Assembly: GCA_014218235.1 (NCBI GenBank) | Contig: CM024758.1 | Location: 104,321,698-104,385,697, forward strand | Source: Colocasia esculenta | Taxonomy: Eukaryota > Streptophyta > Magnoliopsida > Alismatales > Araceae | Direction of reading: 5' to 3' | DNA length: 64,000 bases | In this document: positions 11,150-22,471 of the stretch, piece after piece | Position numbering within the stretch: the stretch's first letter is position 1 | Layout: the number at the start of each line of letters is the position of its first letter | Program-made: the position numbers and the translations under genes | The notes under the pieces: generated by a model | What the model saw: only the letters and a program-made list of their open reading frames with translations | Database searches by the model: none | What the model was told of the DNA's origin: nothing

Positions 11150-12180
11150 ATTTGGAGATGGTGTGTTCAGGTTCTCTTAATGTTTTCAGACTCCTCAACA
11201 GTTGGTGAAGACCACAAAAAATTCATCCTCTTCAGTGTCTTGTCTTTCCCTGCAAGATTTAGAATTATTAGTTGAAAAGGAATTTTCATCAAATATAATA
11301 TGAGGAGACTCTTCAACAGTTTTGTTTTTCAAGATGTACACTCTGAAAGCTCTTGACACTTCTGAATAGCCAAGGAAGATGGCTTCCTGACTCTTGAAAT
11401 CAAATTTGTCAAGATTTTCTTTATTATTATTGTGTACATAGCATTTGCACCCAAAGATTTTAAAATAGGAAACAGTTGGCTTTTTGTTTTTCAACAATTC
11501 ATAGGGGGTTTTTCTGATCTTTGGTCTGATCAAAGCTCTATTTAGGATATGATTGGCTGTGTTAACAGCTTCTGCCCAGAAGGATTTGGGCAGATTACTT
11601 CCTAAGAGCATGGATCTAGCCATTTCCACAAGAGTTCTATTCTTTCTTTCCACAACTCCATTTTGTTCTGGAGTTCTAGGTGAAGAAAACTTGTGAAATA
11701 TTTGAAATTCAGCACATAGATCAGAAAAGGATGTGTTATCAAATTCACCCCCATGATCAGTTAAAATGTTTTTGATTTTAAATGGATAAGTTGTTAAGAT
11801 AGTGGTACAGAAATTCTGAATTCAAGGCAAGTATCACTTTTGTGGGATAAAAAGATAACCCAAGTAAATCTAGTAAAGTCATCAATGATTACAAACTCAT
11901 ATCTCTTGCCACTTAAGCTTAGAACTCTTGTTGGCCAAAAGGTCTATGTGAAGAAGTTCTAGTGGCCTAGATGTAAGTACCTCATTGAAGGTTTTAAAAG
12001 ATTTCCTAGTTTGTTTTCCTTTAGCACATATCCCACAAACTTGATCTTCAACATTAGAAAAAGATTCAGGAAGACCCTTAACCAAGTTCAGTCTTAACAA
12101 CTTATTCAATGTTCTGAAACTTGCATGGCCAAGTCTTTTGTGCCAAGTCCATGCAATTTCATCTTTATTTGCAACAAAGC
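11150..12180 (-). pseudogene. COP1 copy 1: integrase (Ty1/copia)
   Basis: Read on the minus strand, the HHCC zinc-binding part lies at 11897-12180, with WHKRLGH and CGICAKGKQ. The core DDE region follows and is frame-broken near 11650-11890. The open piece 11195-11653 starts at the conserved ERKNRTLVEMARSML, which contains the last acidic catalytic region, and continues through FWAEAVNTANHILNR and the copia-specific FGCKCYVH stretch. It catalyses cDNA insertion. The matching segment in copy 2 is 20890-22060. Confidence 0.92.
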
Positions 12181-12188
12181 AAAGATTT

Positions 12189-12653
12189 TCAGAAAAGTTT
12201 ATTTAGGTTGATCATGTAGACATTGTTTTCCCTTTTTCCAAAGAATTTGATTTTATCAGTTGATGAGTCAATTATCTTACAAAAATCAGATTCAAACACA
12301 ACTTTGTGACCTTTGTCACATAGTTGGCTGATACTGAGCAGATTATAATCAAGACCATCAACTAGTAAAACATTATCTACAGAGTTTGAGGAAGTTTGAC
12401 CAACCTTACCAGATCCTATGATCTTTCCTTTATTTTTACCTCTGAAAGTTACTGACCCTCCCTCCTTTTCAAGCAGGAATGAGAATTTGGCTCTGTCTCC
12501 CGTCATGTGTCGTGAACACCCACTGTCAAGAAACCATACATTGGAGTTGGTGCACGACCTTCCTACAAAAAGATCAGTGGAGAGAAGATTTGGTACCCAA
12601 ACAGAGTTGGGACCATCAGAATGATTGAGCATTGTCATCAAATCCTTTCTCAC
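12189..12653 (-). pseudogene. COP1 copy 1: protease and pre-integrase domain
   Basis: An open minus-strand frame of about 154 codons. It carries the aspartic protease site WFLDSGCSRHMTG (DSG catalytic triad), GSGKVGQ and the NLLSISQLCDKGH motif that precedes the integrase zinc finger in copia elements. It runs straight into the integrase. The same segment in copy 2 (22067-22471) differs by a few indels. Confidence 0.93.
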
Positions 12654-13975
12654 CCAAATTTGACTTGTTTTTGATTTTTGTTTTGTTACATTGTGTTTTC
12701 AGCCTTTTTCTGTTTGTTCTTTCTTTTAGGAATGAAAGCACCAAGATTTTTGTTTTTGGTAGGAGGGGAGTTTTTCATTTGAAATATGGAGTTCAGATGA
12801 GGAGGTGGAATCCAGGATTTTGTTGGTACATCAAGAAATTTGGATAAAGAATTGAGGATGATACCAACATGGGTTATCATACCATTGGCTCCAAGGATTG
12901 GTCCAATCATCTTGAAATGTTGTCTTGGAGGTCCAAGGTTTTTCATGAATTATTTCTATTGACTTTTTCTTATTTTTCAAATTTTTATTTGAATTTTTGG
13001 TTGTTGTTTTGCAGCTTTTGATGTTGAGCAGGTGACCTCTCCTGTACAGGTGTCGACACAACGGCCACAGAAGCCTTCTTCTTGTGGACTGGTGTCGACC
13101 TGTCAGGGACTGTGTCGACCTGATTGTCTTCTTTTGTTTTTGAGTTTTTACTTTGTTTTGTGTTTTGTTTAAGGTTTTGTTTGCTGTTTGTTGAATTTCT
13201 GTGTTCTCAAGATTAGGACCCTTGACAAATTTAATTAGTGGTGCTTTGCCCTTTTTCTCACCAGATTTGTCTTTCATGGTTTCTTTTTGTTGAATCCTAA
13301 TCCATGAGAGGTGGTTGTCATGGTGGTTCCTAGCAGTGCCTCTAAGTTATCTTTACCTTTTGTGAAGGTTTGGATAACTTCATCCCTTTCTTTTAGCTAG
13401 TTTTTAAGAGTTTCAATTTCTTTAATTTTCTGTTATTTTTCTTGTTTTTCATTTCCAGCTTTTCAGTTAAGTCTTTGAATTCTTGGGAGGCCTTTTGAGA
13501 GGCAAGTTTTAGTTCATCAATAAGATTCATGAGATTTCTTTTTCTTCATTTAATTATGTTATCTCATTTTCTAGCTCACAAGTTCTGTTGTTTGAAGATT
13601 GGTTATGATAAAGGTTTTCAATTTTTTTTTGATGTGTTGTTTTCTTTTCTCATTTCAGAATATTTATCAACTAGCTCAGCATAAACATCCTGCCAATCTT
13701 CAACAGAGAAATCTTCAAAGAGGTGCTTACCTTTCCATCTGAACTGTTTGCCATGAAGCATATTTCCTCACTTTCTGAACTTGAGGATTTCTTGTCTTCT
13801 TCTTCTTCACTTGAGTCCTCATCAGACCAAGTGGCTACCATGGCCTTTGGCTTCTTAAATTTCTGGAATTCTTGTGCTTTTCCTTCTTGTTCTCAGGACA
13901 CTCTCCCTTCATGTGTCCTGGTTTGTTGCACCTGTAACAGACAATATTTTCGTCAATTTGTGATTCTTGTTGAAA
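12654..13975 (-). pseudogene. COP1 copy 1: gag C-terminal half, coiled coil and linker
   Basis: On the minus strand, a CX2CX4HX4C knuckle (CYRCNKPGHMKGEC) lies near 13890-13945. It is followed by an acidic serine-rich stretch, then a lysine/glutamate-rich segment (about 13380-13700) likely to form a coiled coil, then a basic Asn/Lys/Gln-rich linker (12831-13277) that joins gag to protease. Two GTCGAC sites at 13094 and 13114, and one near 13052, fall inside this linker and are translated as VDT or RST. Frame is broken several times by one-base gaps. Long gag tails of this kind are seen in SIRE/Maximus-type copia elements. Confidence 0.75.
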
Positions 13976-14819
13976 TTAGAAGAGGAAAATGTTTTTCTTA
14001 CCTGAGAAAAACTTCTTTTTCCCAGACATTTTTCCTTTTCTGTATTTCAAGAATTTTCTGAATTGCCTGGTCATGAGGGCAATTTCATCCTCATTAGACT
14101 CAGACTCCTCAGAACTTGTCTTTTCCTGACTTTTATCTTTATTGCTTGAAGAGGCCTTAAGTGCCATAGGCTTGGTCTTAATTATGTGTTCTTCATTTCT
14201 TTTTAAGTTGATTTCATATGTCATTAAGGATCCAATCAATTCATCCAAAGAGATTTTGGACAGATCTTTTGAATCTTCAATGACAGTGGCCTTTGTATGC
14301 CAAATTGAAGAAAGTGAACGTAAGATTTTTCTTACCAAGTCTGCATCTGTATAGTCCTTACCTAAGGCCTTTAATCCATTCACAATCACCATGAACCTGG
14401 CAAACATTTCAGAAATATTTTCGTTAGACTTCATCATAAAAGTTCATATTCTGAAACTAGAATATTTGCCTTAGTCTCCTTTACTTGTGATGTTCCCTCA
14501 TAGAGTAATTCGAGTTTATCCCACATCTCTTTGGCAGATTTGCACATTGAGATTCTCGAATACTCCTTGGGATGAACAGCACATTGAATCATGTTCATGG
14601 CACTATAATTCAATGTAGCTCTTCTTATTTGTTCCCTAGTCCAGGTTCTTCCTCACCCTGGTTTTCATAGGGACCAACCTCAACCACTTTTCAAATTTCA
14701 TAGTTCTGAGCCCTTAAAAATACTTGCATTCTATTTTTCTAGTAAGAATAGTCCGTCCCATTAAAGAATGGTGGCCTATTTATGGAATGACCCTCAGCTA
14801 TGAAACCTTTGGAATCCAT
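13976..14819 (-). pseudogene. COP1 copy 1: gag N-terminal half (UBN2-like)
   Basis: It starts at the ATG at 14819 (MDSKGFIAEGHS), which follows the leader directly. The open piece 13976-14437 has NISEMFARFMVIVNGLKALG, VRKILRSLSSIWHTKAT and the SLDELIGSLMTYE motif, typical of copia gag of the UBN2 class. The N-terminal piece is broken near 14440-14660. The protein would form the virus-like particle shell. F gag at 62738-63434 is the same family. Confidence 0.9.
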
Positions 14820-14937
14820 GACTCTAAAGCAGAAAGAAAATGCTTAGCAATAACAGGAAAACACTCAAACACACAACACTCGGAAACAAAAACTGCTCAG
14901 ATCAAATCAGATCAAAGTAACCCTCTCTGATACCAAT
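14820..14937 (-). other. COP1 copy 1: primer binding site and leader
   Basis: The minus strand reads TTGGTATCAGAGAGGG just inside the LTR end at 14938, then a short leader to the gag ATG at 14819. This shows that the middle LTR serves as the 5' LTR of copy 1. Confidence 0.9.
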
Positions 14938-16620
14938 TGAAGGATCGAAGTGAAGGTGTGGAAAAGATCTAGAAGGGGGGATGATAGATCTAAGCCACTT
15001 TTTGCGGAAGCTTATACAATTTAAAAACACTTTTGAATCAGAGGCAATTTTATCAGTGAAAAACCACAGATCTGATGAGATTTGAGTGAGTTGGTAAAAT
15101 AGATGTGAAACAAGTTGATTAAGTGAATATTAACCGATCCTATGCAAGCATCTAATGGATGAAATGATCAAACCACAATTAGACAAATGCACAAGGATTT
15201 TTAGGTGGTTCGGAAATCACCCAAGTGATTCCTACATCCACCCCTCACACCCTGTGAGGATTCACTAAAACAACTGGGTAACACACCCACTGGAGCCTGA
15301 CAACTCCAACACTTGAGAGCTTACAACTCACACAACTTCTAGAGCAAGACTACTCTAGAAAAACTGAGCAAGACTGCTCAACACAACCTTGAGTTAGACA
15401 ACTCAAACTGAGCACAACGGCTCACAACAACCTGAGCACAATACTCACACAACTTGAGCACAATGCTCACATAAGACTTGCTAGACACCAACTCAAGACA
15501 TAGACCTTCTAGCAACAGATCTAGTCGAAAATGAGAGCACTAATGAGAGCTATGCAGAAGCACTTGCATAATCTCAAAAGATATCTCAGAAGAACAGAAG
15601 TACAATGAATTGTATTAAATAACTTCGTTCTTCAAGTGTACTCCCTTGTAGAAGCTTGGATTGGGAAGAGGCTTGCAATCTTGAAGTCCAAAACGATGCT
15701 CTGCACTTTGGAATTGTTGGATCTTCCTTGAATTCTTCTCCAACGAAGGCTTCTACTGGATCTGCTTCCTTGGGATGCTTCAGAGGTTTCTACAGGGATC
15801 ACACTCCAATTCTCACACTTGAATTGGTGAGAATTGGTCTTCTGGAAGCACCACGAGAGCAGAGGAGGGAGACGACCTCTTGTAGCCGCCAGGAAACTTT
15901 CTGGAGGCTCTAAGAGTTAGTTGGGTCTCTCTTCTTTGATGGGGGCCGATTAGGGACCTTTTATACTCAAAAGATTCCAAGGATACCCTTTGGGTACAAG
16001 GGCACACGATTCTAGGTTGATACCCCATCGCCCTAGGCTGACACGTGGCAAACATCCATCTTAAGATGGAATCTTTCCGAAGTGTGTCGACCTGCCTTGG
16101 TGGTGGGTCGACCTGCTGTCCCAATTCACAAAACAGGCTATTTGGGAACGGGGTCTAGTGTCGACCTGCTCTGGTCCTGTGTCGACCTGCTGTCCCAATT
16201 CTGCAAACAGGCTGTTCTGGGAGCTGAGTCTACTGTCGACCTGCCCTGAGAGTGCGTCGACCTGGGTAGTGTAAATCCTGGAATCTGCAACTCGTGTCGA
16301 CCTGCTTCTGGACTAGTGTCGACACAGTCTAGGCAATTCTTCAGCTTTTTGCCTTTGAGACTGAGGTGTTGTGTCGACACCATTGAGGGTGTGTCGACAT
16401 TCTTTTGCAAAAAATTGTTTGTTCCTGAAAATTAAACACATATATCATTAGTTAAATGATTTATCATGAACATAAATGATAAATGTGATTTGAACATGCT
16501 TTTTGAACATTGACTTCAGGTATGATGTTTTTGACATGTTTCATTTAAATTGCTTTAAAAATCACCTCTTGTCATCATCAAAATAGGAGGGAAATGATAT
16601 GATATACACTCAACCCAACA
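14938..16620 (-). repeat. COP1 middle LTR (minus strand), shared by two tandem copies
   Basis: A full-length LTR of about 1.68 kb in the opposite orientation to the outer LTRs. Its left end adjoins the primer binding site of copy 1. Its right end adjoins the polypurine tract of copy 2. It is therefore both 5' LTR and 3' LTR, the signature of a head-to-tail tandem sharing one LTR. It carries the GTCGAC array at about 16080-16400. Confidence 0.93.
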
Positions 16621-16633
16621 ATCTCCCCCTTTT
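16621..16633 (-). other. COP1 copy 2 polypurine tract
   Basis: The minus strand reads AAAAGGGGGAGAT immediately before the LTR start TGTTGGG. This is the plus-strand DNA primer site. An inverted copy is at 25817-25829. Confidence 0.88.
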
Positions 16634-17228
16634 TGATGATGGCAACAATAAATCCATATTACAATGTGGTTTTGATGAAGTGTGATTTTAAGCAATTTTT
16701 GTTATTCATATTTTTATTTTCTTTTTGTTTAGGCTTGTCAAAGACCTTTTGATATATATTTTTTTTGGTAACAGATGATGATGTACTTGTGGAACACAAT
16801 GTTACTTGAAATGAGGATTTTTGTACACAGAAGTCAAGCAACTTGACAAGTATTCAAACAATCACATTCACATAAAGATTTTCATTCACATTGAAGTCAC
16901 AATTGAAGATTTCATTCAAGCTAAGCAGAAAAGCATTTCATTTCATTCATCAAGAGAACCATTACAATCATTCCAAAAGATTACAAAAGAACATTAACAT
17001 TTCTCTTTCTTTCTTTCTTCTCCCCCTTTGACATCATCAAAAAAAAATTACATTAAGTAGAAGATGGAGAGGAGGAGGAGGGGAAGTAGGATGGTCTCAT
17101 ATCAGACAGTCTTTTCTCCATGAAGGTCAGCTAGACTTGATTGATCTTGAATGGTTTTAAGTTTTGTGAGCAAGAAGTGTTCCATTCTATCTGAATTCTC
17201 TATCAAGGTAGCTTGAATTCTTGCTAGA

Positions 17229-19017
17229 TCAGCTGCAATGGTTGTGAGGATGAAGATGATCCAGCTGACCAGCCAGGTCTTGCATGATCTTGAATTCTTT
17301 TGTCAAATCAGATATCTGTGTATCAATGTGTGCATTGAAGTTCCTCATGCTTTCCAAATCATCCACAAAATGAGCAAAGGACAGTCTTGTGCTGGTGATC
17401 TCATGTAATGTCTGCTTGGTGTTGAAGACATCAGCTTGGGAATTTGCCAGAATTCCCTTGAGAACTGTCTCCAATTTGTCTTGGTGCTCCTTCAGCTCTA
17501 ATGAGCATCTGCCAGTGTACCAATCAGTCTGTTGAATCGTTGAGCTGCATAGTCTGAGGCAGCTTTTTGTTCTATGAATTTGGCAGATACAGTGTTCTCC
17601 AATCTTTGAATCCTCAACTCAAATGATTCTGACATGGTTTGGATGGAGGAGTTCAAGGTTTCAAACTTATCATTCAGGAAGAGATCAATTCTGGTGGAAC
17701 AGGAGGCCCACCAGAAGATGTGGATGCTTGAAAATTGGGTTGAGGAGAGAAATGGGAAACTGAGGTGAGAGTGGGGCTTGAAAGGAATGTCACCTTCAGT
17801 TGAAATTTGAGGCTGTTCCTCATTCAAAGGAGGCTGATCCTCTTGATTTTGGGGCTGGTCCCCTTCAGCTGAGGCTGTTCCCCTTGAGCTTGGGGCTGGT
17901 CCCCTTGATCTTGAGGTTGTTCCTCCTGAGCTTGGGGCTGTTCCCCTTGATCATGAGGCTGTTCCTCCTGAGCTTGGGGGGCCTCAACCACAACTGTCCC
18001 TCTCCGAACTTGATTTCCCTCCAGTCTAAATCCCATAAATTTTTGAATATTTTTGAAGGTGTAGATGTTGGGCTTAGGAATAGATTGGGATTTCTCATTC
18101 TCCAAGGGCACACCAAAATGCTGGAAGACTGAGGTCAGATGTGCAGCATATGGTAGAGATCTTTTGAGGTCCTTCCTTGTTGTTTCAGATATGATTTGAT
18201 ACATAATGACATGAAGATGATTTTTTATCTTTGACCTTGCAATACAGAATAAACCTCTGAATGTCTGTTAATCTGTCTCTTCCACCACCTTGAGGGGTTA
18301 TAATAGTGGTCAACATGTGGTGTATGATTCTCAACACAGGGGGAAAGGAATTTGTGTTGAATCTTGTAACATGGGTTTGTTTGGGATCAGATGCATCAGA
18401 AGGTAGGCCTGTCAAGATAGAGTAGGCTTCATGAAGATCAAATTCAAATTGATGATAATCTGCCCCTTCATCTGGTACTTTGAAAATAGAGGCAGCTATA
18501 TCAGTTGGCATATCAATTGCTATTCCCTTAACCTTTGATTCATACCCTTCATCTGTGCATGTCAGTTCTTGTATTCCCTAACAAGTCTTGGATAACTGAC
18601 TTGAAACTCAGAAATGAATGGCAACCAAGACTGAAAGGAAAAATAGGTCTGAATTTCTGGAAATGAGTCTGCTAGCTGAATGTCTGATAAGTCCACTATC
18701 CTGGGCTTTAGAATGAGCTTGGCTTCAGTAGTGGTGTCTTGAGACTTGGAAGACTCTGAAGATGATGATGATGACTCTGAAGAGTCTCCAGAAGGGGAGC
18801 CCGGATTCTCTGGTCTAGAAACCCTACCTCTGCCTGAAGAAGAGGGTCTACCTCTCTTGGCTGCTGGCTTAGGTGCAGAGGAGGACCCTGGTTGCTCTGC
18901 AGGGTCATTCCTTCTTTTGGTTCTTCTTTCGAACTGAGGAACATCATCCTCTGCAGGAACCGGCCTGGACGAAGCCTGGGATCTTGCTCCACGGTGAGGA
19001 TCCATCTTTCTCACCAT
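17229..19017 (-). pseudogene. COP1 extra ORF downstream of pol (plant transposon protein-like)
   Basis: About 600 codons on the minus strand between pol and the polypurine tract, broken by single-base shifts near 18560, 18200, 17825 and 17480. In order: a basic, Pro/Ser-rich N-terminus with an acidic serine run (18562-19017); a folded-looking part from about 18570 to 18000 with VKGIAIDMP, SILTGLP and the FILYCKVKDKK segment; repeated Gln/Glu/Pro units EEQPQAQ/GEQPQ (about 17830-17990); and a C-terminal segment with heptad-like leucines (17229-17640). The central part resembles the putative plant transposon protein domain found in many plant retroelements. Its position matches the extra or env-like ORF of SIRE-type copia elements, but I see no signal peptide or clear membrane anchor. 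The function is not known to me. Confidence 0.7.
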
Positions 19018-19139
19018 GTTTGCAAGAATGGAGTGGAATCGGGGTTTGATGAAGGAGAAGAGATGATTGAGAAAGGGTTTTGATTGAGGAAGGAATGTGA
19101 GGGATTTCTTGCCGGAAACGAGAGGAAAAGCATCGTCAG

Positions 19140-19314
19140 GTCGACCTGATGTCTAAAAGGGGTTTGCAGTGGTGCAATACCCCGCAGAAACAACAAGGCT
19201 TATCTGGAACCCACGACTTAAAAGGTTCTGGCAAGAGGGCAGTGTCGACACAGGAAGAGGGTAGTGTCGACCTGACCTAGGAAGTGTGTCGACACGAGAA
19301 AGAATGGTGTCGAC
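19140..19314. repeat. GTCGAC pairs upstream of the extra ORF
   Basis: Sites start at 19140, 19244/19266 and 19288/19309; spacing within pairs is 22 and 21 bp. They lie 120-300 bases 5' of the extra ORF start on the minus strand, like the array upstream of the TATA box in the LTR. A TATA-like CCTTTTAAG sits between them at about 19220 on the minus strand. This could be an internal promoter; that is inference. Confidence 0.8.
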
Positions 19315-19320
19315 CTGACC

Positions 19321-20322
19321 TTTGAAGAAAAATTGAATTTTGTGAGAGAAAAAAATTTGAGAAATTTTGGGACATCTTTAGAATGATCATGAGGGGAATT
19401 ATCATTTCAAGGATTTTTTAAGAGGCTTAAAAATTCATTTGTTATATTTTGCAAAAATTCATCACAGTTCAATTTTTCAAAACAATTTCCAACAGGATAT
19501 TAGCATTCCAAGACTTGAATCAACAAAATGAGAAATTGAGGGATATAATATATCTAATAATCAACTATAAACTACCATATTTCTCAACTTTAAAGAATTA
19601 AAGATGTCATCTAGATTAAATACAATTGTGTTGAAAATAAAACACAATCTCAAAGAACAACTGGATGAGGAATGAAGATGATTCTTTCTAGACACATCTC
19701 CAGTAATGTTCACATTTTGTTCTTTTAACAAACTATCAAATGATATAAATCTCTTTCACTCAAGTACTAGTGCTTTTTACACACCATAGTCCTTGGATAC
19801 TTAAGATTTAGTCATTGTCAAGTCTCAAAGGGGTAAATGATGGCCTTTTGACATGAAAATATACGTTTTTTAGACGCCAATATTTCCAGTTACTCAGTCA
19901 TCATCAAAAAATATAGCACTTTTGCTTTTGTTTTGAATTTATTTTTATTTTGATCCCCCTTTGAACAGAGTTAGCAATAGTGCCTCATGACATACATGGC
20001 ACTTCATTCATTGTGAAGGTGTGCAGTTTCTCAGCACAAGTGCCATTGCTCTGTTGGATTTTAAAAATTTTGGAGAGTTTGTGAGATAGAAATCAAATAC
20101 ATCCAATCATCAGTTGCAAACAAGGAAATGTTTTAAATTCAAGGCACATTTGATGTTTAGTCTAGGAAGAGATCTGAATTTCTGTGGATTGAGAGATATA
20201 GTTGAAAGTTGATTAGTAAAAATATAATAGATCACTCAAGGGTCATTTTGAGACTCTATACTTCGAAATGATGACATCATGCAAGGAATTGATGAGATTC
20301 AAGAAAATTTTAATTTGCAAAG
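19321..20322 (-). other. COP1 copy 2: non-coding spacer between pol and extra ORF
   Basis: An AT-rich stretch with no sustained reading frame on either strand. It has no counterpart in copy 1, whose sequence ends at junction J1. I see no repeats or RNA gene here. Confidence 0.6.
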
Positions 20323-20889
20323 TCATGACTTGTGAATTTTCTAGCTCCCCCTGAGATGATGATTTCAATCACTTTTCATCAAAATAAGATATGTAATTTT
20401 GGAAATCAGAAAAGTTTCTTCTTGGACAACAAGACTCCCCCTCAACAATTGCATATCCATTTCTTGGTACTTGGCGGAGTCATATACTCACGCATAGAAA
20501 GGTTTCCAGACAAGCCTAACTTGTCCTTCTCCAAACACTATTTGATATACCAAGAAATTTCATTACAATAGAGTTGAAGAATTCATTATCAAAAAGAAAT
20601 GGAAGTGAAAATAAGCAAGATTTTGAATCAGAAAAAGTATCCTCTTTGAACAATAGAAGCTCCCCCTCAACAATTGCATATCAATTTCTTAGTACTTGGC
20701 GGAGACATATACTCTCGCATAGTGAAAGTGTCCAGACAGGCATAGCTTGTCCTTCTCCAAATCACCATTTGATATACCAAAAATTTCAACACAATAAGAG
20801 TTGGAGATTTATTGTAAAAAGGGAAATAGAATTGAAAGTGAGAGAGATATGAACAATGTAACTCAAGGAAGCAAAGAATTATGCAAGAA
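20323..20889 (-). repeat. COP1 copy 2: post-pol PPT-like repeats
   Basis: This is the counterpart of 8834-9400, with CTCCCCCT tracts near 20346, 20435 and 20660. It differs from copy 1 mainly by one-base gaps. At about 20880-20890 it jumps to integrase-tail sequence, marking a deletion. Confidence 0.8.
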
Positions 20890-20890
20890 A
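20876..20890. other. Deletion junction removing RT and RNase H from COP1 copy 2
   Basis: Copy 1 reads GAATTATGAGATG at about 9395 and AATATTATGCAAGAAG at about 11010. Copy 2 reads GAATTATGCAAGAAAG. About 1.6 kb is missing, with ATTATG as the shared junction. All of the RT and RNase H catalytic sequence is gone from this copy. Confidence 0.85.
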
Positions 20891-22060
20891 GATGATCTAG
20901 TCCTTACTCTATCATGAACATTGCCAACCACATTGTCTAATGGTGATCTCTCAAAAACCTATGGTCAAATTACCTGTTGAGAAGTACCCACTTCTGGGAC
21001 AATGTTACCTGAGCCATTTGAAGATGGTGTGTTCAGGTTCTCTTCAATGTTTTCAGACTCCTCAACAGTTGGTGAAGAGTCCACAAAAAATTCATCATCT
21101 TCAGTGTCTTGTCTTTCCCTGCAAGATTTAGAATTATTAGTTGAAAAGAATTTTCATCAAATATATATGAGGAGACTCTTCAACAGTTTTGTTTTTCAAG
21201 ATGTACACTCTGAAAGCTCTTGACACTTCTAAATAGCCAAGGAAGATGGCTTCCTGACTCTTGGCATCAAATTTGTCAAGATTTTCTTTATTATTATTGT
21301 GTACATAGCATTTGCACCAAAAGATTTTAAAATAGGAACAGTTGCCTTTTTTTGTTTTTCAACAATTCATAGGGGGTTTTTCTGATCTTTGGTCTGATCA
21401 AAGCTCTATTTAGGATATGATTGGCTGTGTTAACAGCTTCTGCCCAGAAGGATTTGGGCAGATTACTTCCTAAGAGCATGGATCTAGCCATTTCCACAAG
21501 AGTTCTATTCTTTCTTTCCACAACTCCATTTTGTTCTGTAGTTCTAGGTGAAGAAAACTTGTGAAATATTTGAAATTCAGCACATAGATCAGAAAAGGAT
21601 GTGTTATCAAATTCACCCCCATGATCAGTTAAAATGTTTTTGATTTTAAATGGATAAGTTGTTAAGATAGTGGTACAGAAATTCCTGAATTCAAGGCAAG
21701 TATCACTTTTGTGGGATAGAAAGAACCCAAGTAAATCTAGTAAAGTCATCAATGATTACAAACTCATATCTCTTGCCACTTAAGCTTAGAACTCTTGTTG
21801 GCCCAAAAAGGTCCATGTGAAGAAGTTCTAGTGGCCTAGATGTAAGACCTCATTGAAGGTTTTAAAGATTTCCTAGTTTGTTTTCCTTTAGCACATATCC
21901 CACAAACTTGATCTTCAACATTAGAAAAAGATTCAGGAAGACCCTTAACCAGTTCAGTCTTAACAACTTATTCAATGTTCTGAAACTTGCATGGCCAAGT
22001 CTTTTGTGCCAAGTCCATGCAATTTCATCTTTATTTGCAACAAAGCAAAGATTTTCAGAA
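20890..22060 (-). pseudogene. COP1 copy 2: integrase
   Basis: The open minus-strand piece 21327-21752 holds ILTDHGGEFDN (second catalytic Asp region), then TTEQNGVVERKNRTLVEMA (catalytic Glu) and FWAEAVNTANHILNR. The zinc-binding start (WHKRLGHASF) is in 21862-22140. The tail towards 20890 ends at the deletion that removed RT. It is better preserved across the core than copy 1. Confidence 0.92.
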
Positions 22061-22471
22061 AAGTTTTTATTTAGGTTGATCATGTAGACATTGTTTTCCC
22101 CTTTTTCCAAAGAATTTGATTTTATCAGTTGATGAGTCAATTATCTTACAAAAATCAGATTCAAACACAACTTTGTGACCTTTGTCACATAGTTGGCTGA
22201 TACTGAGCAGATTATAATCAAGACCATCAACTAGTAAAACATTATCTACAGAGTTTGAGGAAGTTTGACCAACCTTACCAGATCCTATGATCTTTCCTTT
22301 ATTTTTACCTCCGAAAGTTACTGACCCTCCCTCCTTTTCAAGCAGGAATGAGAATTTGGCTCTGTCTCCCGTCATGTGTCGTGAACACCCACTGTCAAGA
22401 AACCATACATTGGAGTTGGGTGCACGACCTTCCTGCAAAAAGATCAGTGGAGAGAAGATTTTGGTACCCAA
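22061..22471 (-). pseudogene. COP1 copy 2: protease and pre-integrase domain
   Basis: Frame 22067-22471 has the same DSGCSRHMTG site, GSGKVGQ and NLLSISQLC motifs as copy 1. It is frame-broken at the join to the integrase (near 22070-22090), where copy 1 and copy 2 differ by one base in a run of C or T. Confidence 0.92.

Noticed and set aside
17229..19017. Calling the COP1 extra ORF a viral envelope gene
   Set aside because: The position fits SIRE-type env-like ORFs, but I see no signal peptide, glycoprotein features or clear membrane anchor.
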